From Ascochyta rabiei (lineage: Eukaryota > Ascomycota > Dothideomycetes > Pleosporales > Didymellaceae): a DNA stretch of 64,000 nt. A program made the position numbers and the translations under genes. This document shows, piece by piece, positions 55,763-64,000 of this stretch (its first letter is position 1; every line of letters starts with the position of its first letter). Under the pieces are notes generated by a model that had not been told where the DNA came from, made no database searches, and saw only the letters and a list, made by a program, of their open reading frames with translations. The stretch is taken from NCBI RefSeq assembly GCF_004011695.2, contig NC_082422.1:434001-498000 (forward strand). The letters are read 5' to 3'.

Positions 55763-56533
55763 ATGCAGCGCGAACCAGGACCGCTTACGACCCGCCCGAA
55801 CGGCCCGTCCTGGAGTATGCCGGTCTGGCTAACCATTACCATGTTCTCTATACTCGCAACTGCGGCAGCATGGAGCGTGATCGTATGCGCCATCCACTGG
55901 AGAAGAGCGGCAACGGGAACGAGACGCGGACACCAACCGCCAAAGAACAAAAAGCACGCGAACGAGTGGAGAGCGTGGATCGTGGGGAAAATCAACCCGT
56001 TCGCTAGAGGAAGAGGGTACACCGCGCTTCTTGCAGCCGACGCCGGGCGCGATGAGTGGAGTGCAGTGGCGCTTACGTCGGTGCACGATGGCCCTGCGCG
56101 GCTTGCGTGCTCGTCACCGCTGAACCCGTACCTGGTGCCGCCAGACGCTCACGGGGACTTGGCTGGCCGCAGTGTGCGTCTGCGTGGCTCAGGCGAGTGG
56201 GCTGCTGAGCACCGCACGTTCTTCTTGGAGGCGCTTGGTCGTGGCGGTTCGGCTGCACAGTCGCGAGCGTCGAGCTCGACGCATTCGCTACCTGGGTCGG
56301 AGCGGGACTATGTCGAGTCTGAGGCGCGCGAGGCGCAGGGTAGACGGGCGTCGCTGGGTCGGGAGCTGGGGCGGCTGGGGGGCGATGAGATGCGGGCGAG
56401 CTGGGTGGATGTTGGCTTGGCTTTGGTGGATGGTGCTGTGGATCGAGCTGCTGCTAGGATTGTGCGGTGGGCAGATGACGGTGGAGAGGATAAAGGACTG
56501 GTGCTACCACTTGTTAAAGGCAAAACCGACTGA
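55763..56533 (+). CDS. Single-pass membrane protein, unknown function
   Basis: From ATG 55763 the product is 256 aa. A hydrophobic helix (VWLTITMFSILATAAAWSVIVCAI) is followed by a basic stretch (HWRRAATGTRRGHQPPKNKKH), a pattern that fits an N-out, C-in anchor. The cytosolic part has YTALLAADAGRDEWSAVAL, NPYLVPPDAHGDLAGRSVRL and a C-terminal helix SWVDVGLALVDGAVDRAAARIVRWADD. No domain was recognised. The protein may begin further upstream with an extra exon (see the preceding entry). It is convergent with SAR1. Confidence 0.65.
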   Translation: MQREPGPLTTRPNGPSWSMPVWLTITMFSILATAAAWSVIVCAIHWRRAATGTRRGHQPPKNKKHANEWRAWIVGKINPFARGRGYTALLAADAGRDEWSAVALTSVHDGPARLACSSPLNPYLVPPDAHGDLAGRSVRLRGSGEWAAEHRTFFLEALGRGGSAAQSRASSSTHSLPGSERDYVESEAREAQGRRASLGRELGRLGGDEMRASWVDVGLALVDGAVDRAAARIVRWADDGGEDKGLVLPLVKGKTD

Positions 56534-56786
56534 GAGTGCTGTGCAAAGAAGGGATCAGTGATCAGTTACAATCGATATTGAGTCAACAAATTTGTTTTGA
56601 AAGCCTGTTTCCCTATTTTGAATGCTGTGAGGCTCTCGTATTTCCCGCTTTTGCGCTTGCCCCTATCAGCGCCTGGCTGTGTGTTCTTCGCTTGCCGTGT
56701 CGCCATCGTATCACCGCGTCTGACGATGTGTTTGGTACGTGTCCGTGAGTTGCATCACTCGTTCGTTCGCTCGGTTTTCGAGGTCT

Positions 56787-57646
56787 CTAGACGTACTGGC
56801 TGAGCCACCTGATGCCTTCGCCGTAACCTGGTGCAAGTTAATAGCCATCCTTTGCGTCAGCGTTTGCTCCAGTACTCACCCTGCCTCATTACCACACTGC
56901 ACATGAAGACCTCGATAGGCCTGATGCCCTCCAGCGGTACCTTGCCCTTACCTGTCGTCTGGTACAACCCAAGCTCCGCCCTCAGCTGGTCCTCGGACAC
57001 GGCCTCTGGGTGGTCGATCTTGTTTCCGAGCACGACAAAGGGAATGTTGGCCAGCTGCTCCATAGCAAGCAGCGCGTCGAGCTCCGCCTTGGACTCGGCG
57101 AGACGTTCGTGGTCCTTGGCATCAACCAGGAACACGATACCGCTGACCTCGGGAAAGTAATCACGCCATAAGCGGCGGGCTTGCGCGTGGCCTCCCAGGT
57201 CGAAGGTTGTGAACTTGACGTTGCCAATGGAGAGCTCCTCAGAGGCTGTATCGCGTTAGGGGGAGTAGGAGTGGAGGGCGGCAAGACGCCTACTTGGGTG
57301 GAGAGCTAGAGCGTGTCAGCAGGGATTCAGTGAGGGCGATGAGGGGCGGTGTGCGTACTGGGCTGCAGAACGGCTACGCGGTCGTTCTTGAGCATGTGCA
57401 ATAGGGTTGTCTTTCCGGCATTGTCGAGACCGAGGAACAGGAGCTTTGCGTGCTTGTTGGCGAGGCCGAGCGAGGCCAGGACTTCGAAGACTAGGTGGCT
57501 GTATCAGCGTCGTGTGCTTTGCGCAGGTGCTGGGGTGCGGCGCTCATGGGCTACGTGGAGGCTAGGGAACACATACACCTAAAGAGGGCGGTCAGCTATG
57601 TGTCAATGCAAAGTATGTAAGCCACTCACCAGTTGACAATCCACAT
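56787..57646 (-). CDS. sar1: Sar1, small GTPase of COPII vesicle coats
   Basis: Sar1 recruits Sec23/24 to ER exit sites; its GDP/GTP switch inserts an N-terminal amphipathic helix into the membrane. The structure is complement(join(56787..56827, 56880..57245, 57294..57305, 57359..57490, 57577..57578, 57630..57646)), encoding 189 aa, exactly the family length. The 2-nt exon (57577-57578) restores [16 protein letters not shown], which matches the conserved WFxxVLASLGL. A 12-nt exon restores LQPTLHPTSEEL. The P-loop is GLDNAGKTT (27-35), switch II is [10 protein letters not shown] and NKID is intact. It ends GIRWLSQYV. All introns have GT donors, CTGAC/CTGAT-type branch sites or good acceptors. 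A simpler single first intron would give MWIVNCHLVFEVL, which breaks the conserved Trp-Phe. Confidence 0.95.
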
Positions 57647-57954
57647 GTTGATATCTTTTCGGCGCGTGCTATGCTTTGTGTAGGGATGCGTGCACTGCGG
57701 CAATCTACACTGTAGACTTGTCGGAGGTTAGCGCATCCACGCTTCTTGGCAAGTCAATCACATGTAAGAGATCGCAACGCCAACGCCTCCATGAATCAGT
57801 CAGAGACAGAAAAGAACAGCTGTTCCATAACTTGGACAGGCCCACACTCTCGCTTCTTGCTTCTTGCTTCTTGCTACTCGTTACAAATATGATATCATCC
57901 AGGATCCCTACCTAACGCCAATGATGCATCGCAACCAACGCCACTCCATCCACC

Positions 57955-59427
57955 TCAAATGTTGACATCTGTCTCCAGGATGGCCTGCGCAGCCGCGGAG
58001 AAGTTGTTGGCGATGATCTGGTCGGCAATAACGTCGCCGACCTTGCCGTTCAATCGTTCCCTCAGCCCCTCCATATCAGCGACACCGTTGGTCATTGTTG
58101 CAGATCTTGTGCCTCCCAGTGCCTTGAGGGCTTCGAGCAGGATAGCAAGCACTCGCTCCGCGTCCTTCTTCTTGCTCTCGTCCGATAAGGCACCCTTGAG
58201 CACGTCGTCATTGTAAATCTTCAAATTAGGCAACACAAGCATCTTCATGCCCTCATTCCCAGTGATGATCAGCAGCGCTAGTAGTGCACCGTAGTGCGTG
58301 CCCAGCGGCTTGCCAATGTCCATGAACTGCCGTAGGCACGTCCTTGCGATCCGCGACTTGAGCCCCTGATTCGATGACCCATACTTCTGGCAGATGCGGC
58401 TAAGGATCGAGGCAGCCAACTGGCGTAATTTGAAATGGTCTGGGCCATTCGAACTGTGGCCGTTGGGGCCAACACCGTTGAGCGTTTCCGATAAGGCGTT
58501 CGAGGACGCTGCTTGTGTCTTTGGTCCTAGGTATTTACCCGTGCAACAGGTCAGGACAGGCGGTACCATGTATGCGACATACGGATCCAAATAAATAGCC
58601 TGGTTGTCCAGCAGGGCGCTAGTAGCCTGCATCATCTGCTGCAACACGAACAGGTTCTTCACACTGTGGGTGACCTTCTCAGCGATGAAGGTGAGCAGGT
58701 ACGTTGTTAGCTGGTGGATGCCAGGCTCTGTTCGAATAGCCGCAAGCGCGGCGTTTTGCCATTCAATGTTCGTCTCATCGATGAGTGCACCGGAGAGCTT
58801 GGCGAAAAGCTCTTGCGATTCTTTGGAGAGCACATGTTTCACCAGCGGCTTGACATTGACGTTATCCAGACCGTTGGCTGCCGCGAGATGAGGATTTGCA
58901 TTGGTTCCCTTGGGCAACAGGTCTCCCTGGTTGGTCGCCGTTGGGTTCTGGGGTATCGATGGTTGCACTCCTTCCACGGCGAGCCAGTGCGCTGCAGCTT
59001 GTTAGAGATGATCGATTCGGGTACAGGAGAACGTGAGCAGGTGTGATGACATGCCTGTGAATGTGACCTCTCGTGGCACCTTGGGAAGCGGCGCATTGAT
59101 CAATTTCTCAAAGTCAACCTCCTCATCCTCGACATAGTACAACGGCTGTCCAGGCCCCAGGGAAGCCTCGCCAAAGCGCAGCGGCCGAGTGGACTCGTAG
59201 CCGTAAAGCGGCTCCACATTCAATATTCTCAGAGCATTGGACACGTCCTGTGTGCTCAGCGTCGTCCGCTTGCCGTGTCGCATGAATTTCAGAGCCTCCT
59301 CCAGTACCTGTGCAAGCCGGAAGTCAACGTCGCGCGCTAGCTCCTCGACGACGTTGTCGGCGAGTGAGGCGATGCCAACTGATTCGGCGACGTCTCGCAC
59401 ATTGTCGGGGTTCCAGACGGAGGACAT
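57955..59427 (-). CDS. taf6: TAF6, histone-fold subunit of TFIID and SAGA
   Basis: TAF6 pairs with TAF9 through a histone fold and carries a HEAT-repeat domain. The structure is complement(join(57955..58991, 59055..59427)), encoding 469 aa. The histone fold runs from [18 protein letters not shown] to [22 protein letters not shown]. The conserved linker [21 protein letters not shown] joins [11 protein letters not shown] only if a 63-bp intron with a GC donor (GCATGT) and a CAG acceptor is removed. The HEAT domain includes [39 protein letters not shown] and [17 protein letters not shown] [16 protein letters not shown]. It is on the same strand as SAR1, 308 bp away. Confidence 0.96.
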
Positions 59428-62380
59428 GCTGGGCAGCGCAATGCCGGCGATGAGCTGTCAACGAGGGGGCGGTTCGGTCGCGGTCGTGTCGCGTTGAATG
59501 AAGCGGAGCGGTAGCAGCTGAGCCGATGGGAGAAACAATAGCGTGTCACCGGCGCGGGTGACGCAGGTCTGGAGGACGTGACGGCCAGCCCTATGAGCAA
59601 GTGAAGCACATCCCGGACGCGCGCGTGCGACACAGTTCGGCAGACTCGGGAGTGGAATCTTCGTATACGGCGCACACAATCTGGTCTTGCTGAGATGCGT
59701 GTCGAGGTGGAGGCGAGAAGGTGAAAGCACGTGAGGCGGGGCGCTGGGCTAGTCGGTGCGTGAGTGCGTGCGTGCTTGGGTCCTTGGGAAGGAAGTCGCG
59801 ACGTGAAGCTCGACCGCCAAGCTTCGCGCCCGCTCCGCCCTTCAGGTCCATTCCCTCCCTTCGCTCCCCTCTCGCTTTTGCTCTTACTCTTGCACTGGCA
59901 ATGCGACGACCCATCACCGATATCTTCACCGATCACCCCGGTTTGTACACGAAAGCTGCATCTCTCCAGCTTGATGGATTTTTAGGTTTCTGCCCGCTTC
60001 CACACTGATGGAACACCAGTTGTGGTCTAGCGGTTTGCAGACAAACATGGCCTTGCTGCAAATCAATGAATCTGGAAGTTTGATCTGGCCGGCGGTTGGC
60101 TCTACGGCCAATGATGACTTCACCCCTCGCTTGCTCAATCACGGCCCCTCGCAGCCATACGCATGGCCTAGGAAGCTCTGCTTCTGAACAGCACCTTCGA
60201 CTGGTCCCAGCATAGCAGACCGCCATTTCAAACCCTTCCTACAAAACACCAGTCGCCTTAGCATCGTTCATCGCCTGGACGGCCGCGGCAGCTCATCCCC
60301 AGCAAATAGTGCCTTCGCGATCTTTCTCCATCCTTGCTTGTTATGGTTACACGCACATTTCAATGTACACCTTCGTTTCCCCTATCCGCAGCCACGTTTC
60401 TTACCGTTGCTGGGACTGCCAATCTTACTGCCATGTCGGGTTTTCTTGACGACGGGGAAGGGCTACATCTCCCGATTGTACCCCCTACCAACCAAACAAG
60501 TATCTCATTCCAGGTCAATTTCTCCTCACCTAGCTTTGTCTGACGCCACCCGTCTTCCCGTACGGCCCGTTGCAATTGTAATTGTCTTTCTGCATGCGCC
60601 AGCTAGGCAGACTCCTCCGGTGACTGACTGATCGGGCCCTGGTCACAGACTATTTAACACCCAGCAACGACATTGGTCTCTTAAAAACCACACAGCGTCT
60701 TTCGCCTCTTCAAACAGCAAAAACACTTGTCTTTGCGGATAGATCTACTACAACTCAGTTTCATAATTTGTACTTGTACCGTCAGATCAGCTCCTTCAAT
60801 TCGCATTCAGTAACTACCATGGCCGTCACCAAGCCCGGATCGAACACGAGGGTGCTGCGATACCACCAGCTCAACAACGCCACACACTTGACCATTGTCA
60901 CATCTGCCTCAGTGAACAATGGATCAAGAGACGAGCCACCCTCCCCACCGCCTCAACCACCCCCGAGCCCGGTAGGCTGGAACCGTCTAGTTTCAGTATG
61001 TTGTGTCCCCAGTGATGCCTACCAATACTGACTTCACGCCAAGCTCGAACCCCTTGCACCGATGGATGTCTGATCTCTGGGGTACATGACAGTAGTGCGA
61101 GTAGGTGCTACGCCCCGTACTGTGCGCGCCTTCTGACCCTACTTGGACAGGTTTCAAGTCACTTCACACGATAACGGTTGTACTGTCACAAGCTGTAATG
61201 CTGTATCGACGTTTCACAGTTCTCCGTTATTGGCTTTGCGATGGGAATTCGCATTGGAAACCTGACCACGGCTTGGTGCGACTATCGAACATACCTGACA
61301 CGTGTTACCGTTATACGGCGTCTTTCACGTTGAGTACCCTGTGACCCGCGATAACAGGGCAGTCCAGGGTCTTCACCACTTTTCTTGCAGCCTTTTTCCT
61401 TTACCATTTCTTTCCATGCACCATGGTGCCGTACATGCTGTATCGTATCCCTAATAGGGGCTACGACCCATCGAACCAGTTGGTTCTCGAACTGAGTTCT
61501 CTGGAAACCACTTCCAACCCCCCTTTGCTCTTACTTGTGTGATGGTACGTGAGGCAATACATAGCTGGAGCCAGCTCCTACTCGACACTTCCGATTCGCG
61601 TACGTGGAACGCATCTCGCCAGCAATGCTCGCCCTCCAGCAGTTTACCATAGCTCTGGACGTTAATTGTCAAAAAGGTGAATCGCCGGCTCTGATAACGG
61701 TGATATTTCTGGGTACGCGAGGGAGTTGTGCAAGATTGCAACACAGTAGCCCTGCACATGAGCACACTGTACCAACAAAATGCTGAACAGTAGCTTCTAG
61801 AGTCTTTGAAAAATTCACAGGGTGTTGGTGGAACCAAAGGTCAAAGAGAAGGCACAGTAAATGTATGGAACAGGTGTGACTCTGGTTGGCACCAAGGCGG
61901 TCCCAACAATTCAATGAACTCCACACCCGCTTTGGACCGATTCGGATGTGGCAAGCGAAGCCGGGGCGGCTCCTTGACCGCCCGCTCCTAGCGCCTTAAA
62001 CGGCAAGCGCTTCTTGCTCACCTTTCCTAAAATATTCTCCTACGTCTTCGACCCCAACAAACACTGCCATCCCATCCGCCCCATTCGACGACACGACTTC
62101 CAGAGACTCACGTTACCTCTATACCTTCCTTAGCCATTGCAAGAGCAGTGTGCCCATTCGAAGCAGCTCCATTCGGTGTGCAGACAACTGGGATTGCGAC
62201 GCAAAGCTTATCGTGCTTGCGGCCTGCACAGACTTCAAGCCACTCACGACCGGCGGCTTTTCGCTGAGCACGGGCTGCTACATCCATTCCACTGAGGAGG
62301 AAATACCTCTATTTTTGATGATTGCTGTCCACAACCAGCTGTAATCATCTATACCACATCTCTTCTCGCCGCCACACAAT
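59428..62380. other. Long intergenic region, about 3 kb
   Basis: The left part is the TAF6 promoter; the right part leads to the helicase gene. A TATTTAA-like box at 60650, a pyrimidine-rich leader and a Kozak-type ATG at 60820 suggest a small transcript. The rest shows no coding or repeat structure. Confidence 0.5.
60820..61031 (+). CDS. Candidate small protein with Pro-rich tail
   Basis: ATG 60820 (context ACCATGG) opens a 70-codon frame reading MAVTKPGSNTRVLRYHQLNN, then a PPSPPPQPPPSP stretch. A possible TATA element (CTATTTAAC) lies about 170 bp upstream, and the leader is pyrimidine-rich. It could be the first exon of a spliced gene. No family was recognised and the only evidence is the context. 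Confidence 0.3.
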
Positions 62381-64000
62381 ATGGCTGGCGATAATTCTGC
62401 GGTCTTGTCACGGATGGACACTACAGATCAAATCTTACAATGGTACTCCAAACTCTTCAGTCGCCGTGTTGATCTTGTGGGCGACTTCGCGGGCAGCGAA
62501 CGATTCTTGATTCATGGTGAGTCACTTCTGCTCCATTGCTTTAGCGATGCACAGATCGACTTCGAACCTGGACTGCAGCTGCTACACGCCTCATATGCCG
62601 TGGAAAAATTCCTGCATGGTCTTGTTTCCCGTCGTTGCAACTTTCACATTGCTTTCTTCGACGAATATCAAGATCTTTGCGTTCCTCAAGATGCTTCGCC
62701 TGCCGTTAGCGAAAAGTATCTTCTAGCACGAGCGGCCATCATCCGTCATCTGCAAGTCAACCTGCGCCCAGTTCACCCAGACATCGAGGTCAAGGTCTTC
62801 CCATCATCAACGTCTGAAGCCTTCGAAGACTACCTCAGTATAACAGACGTTTACTTCATCCTGTGCCACGATGGAGCATCCACGAAAGACGTTCGTAAGA
62901 GAGCAATCCTGCACAAAGATATCGACTCTCTCAAGAGCGAGGACAAGAGTCTTGGGGAGCGTCAAGAGCAATACAAGGCATCACTCCGCACACTGATCTA
63001 CACTATGATGCAGCGAGGTTACAGTGCTGCACTTGTTAACGGCCTGGAGTTCAATGACACCAAGGCCATAGCGTCTGTTCTCGAGCACTCGCGTGCTATG
63101 ACCTTAGCGATCTCACAAACGGTAAGCAATAGTCGCGCAAGTTCGCTGCTCTACATCCCACCCTACGCAAGTAGGTTGAGGCGTCACATGTAGGGACATC
63201 AGAGAGCAGAGCTAACATACTCTGCCACAGACCCCAACACCAGATTCAAATGCTGAAACAGACACTGCAACTTTACAGCAGTCATTGGCAACTGTTAAGT
63301 CAATCCATGAGCATTCTTTCACGGAGCGGGAGTACCTGGCGGTACTTATCGCTTCGAAGTTTGCATCGAAGTCAAAGAACCACCAAAACTTTGCTGTTGC
63401 TCTGCTTCGCCATACTGCACTACTCTCGGAGCTGAGTTTGCCGGACCGATTGATGCAGTACCAAGAGCCATCGCAAGAATCCCGCACCTTGATTCTCGAG
63501 TTTTGTCAAGAAGCTCGCAGAGTTCTCGCGCAAGCCGCGTGGAGCCAAGAAATCAGTGAGCTAGCCACGACTTGCGATGTTGCAGATCTCATCGACGGAC
63601 GCTTGTTCGCATCCTGCCTCCAAGACCCCTCGGCCCCAAGCTCGGAGCTCTTCCAATCTTTGGCAAGAGCTGCATCCACTCTGTGTGGTCAGGAGGAGCT
63701 CGCAAGGGCAGACGGTGCTGCAACCGCGACTGAAAAGTCTAACGGCAACGCCGAGAAGTCAGACGACGGGGCTTCCTACCGCCTCCTCCCGTTTTCTAAC
63801 GAGGTGTTTGACAAGCACCTTTCTCCAGTCCATCTCAAAGTAGCCAAATCTGACGGTAAGGTCGATTCGACATCGGCAACGATCTTTCGCGAAGTCTCGC
63901 ATTGGCACAATACCAAACCTCTGCAGAGTAAAAGTGGTCCCGTTGTGAAAGACGAGAAAGCAGCAAAGAAAGCACTCCGCCGCAACCAGTTCTTCATGGC
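62381..64000 (+). CDS. DDX60/Ski2-like helicase, 5' part (truncated by window edge)
   Basis: Exons are 62381..63121 and 63231..>64000, with a 109-bp intron (GTAAGC..CACAG). The first 500 residues are the N-terminal region of the large fungal DEAD/DEAH-box proteins related to DDX60. Recognisable segments are DLVGDFAGSERFLIHGESLLLHCFSD and FEPGLQLLHASYAVEKFLHGL, followed by RCNFHIAFFDEYQDLCVP. These form the Rossmann-like domain that precedes the helicase core. The helicase motifs themselves would lie beyond the window, so the assignment rests on the N-terminus. Relatives are cytosolic RNA helicases; DDX60 acts in antiviral sensing in animals, and no fungal role is established. The frame is open to the last base. 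Confidence 0.8.

Overview
The window is from a filamentous ascomycete, most likely a Dothideomycete of the Pleosporales type. That placement is inferred from gene content and gene style and was not tested by a search. The evidence is densely packed genes on both strands, and short introns of about 48-60 bp with GT..CTRAY..YAG signals. The gene set also fits: septin Cdc12, Pwp2, Nop10, Lcl2, Sar1, TAF6, a PDR-type ABC pump, an AA9 monooxygenase and a cellobiose dehydrogenase. Exon coordinates below come from reading splice signals and frame continuity by eye. The longest open frames often start at non-ATG codons, so starts were moved to an ATG wherever one could be supported.

Layout. 1-6.2 kb: the 3' end of a P450, a small unknown gene, an 827-residue acidic protein with DPW motifs, and a three-exon Cys-motif protein. 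7-11.8 kb: a divergent pair made of cellobiose dehydrogenase (minus strand) and an AA9 lytic polysaccharide monooxygenase (plus strand), which share a 1.4 kb promoter region. These are known partners in oxidative cellulose degradation. 11.9-24 kb: mostly housekeeping genes (an unknown gene, septin CDC12, PWP2, a PSI-motif membrane protein, a Myb/zinc-motif protein, LCL2, NOP10). 24-29.4 kb: a small membrane protein, a monocarboxylate-type MFS transporter and a CASTOR-like ACT-domain protein.

29.4-34 kb is gene-poor. It holds two decayed coding regions, one clearly a metallo-beta-lactamase-fold hydrolase pseudogene. 34-43 kb: an aldo-keto reductase, an LCCL-domain membrane protein, a block of three unrelated tandem arrays (periods 7, 22 and 8 bp) in the promoter it shares with an aromatic-aminotransferase-like gene, that aminotransferase (carrying a 1-bp frameshift), and a four-helix membrane protein. 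43.7-47 kb: a Tlg1/syntaxin-6-type SNARE and a METTL25-like methyltransferase. 47-50.4 kb is sparse. 50.4-64 kb: the PDR ABC transporter, a single-pass membrane protein, SAR1, TAF6, a 3 kb gap, and the 5' part of a DDX60/Ski2-like helicase.

The most unusual observations are structural. SAR1 appears to contain a 2-nt exon between two well-formed introns, plus a 12-nt exon. CDC12 has a 14-nt exon. TAF6 has a GC-AG intron. The aminotransferase and the metallo-hydrolase carry clear lesions. No tRNA, rRNA, transposon or CRISPR array was found.
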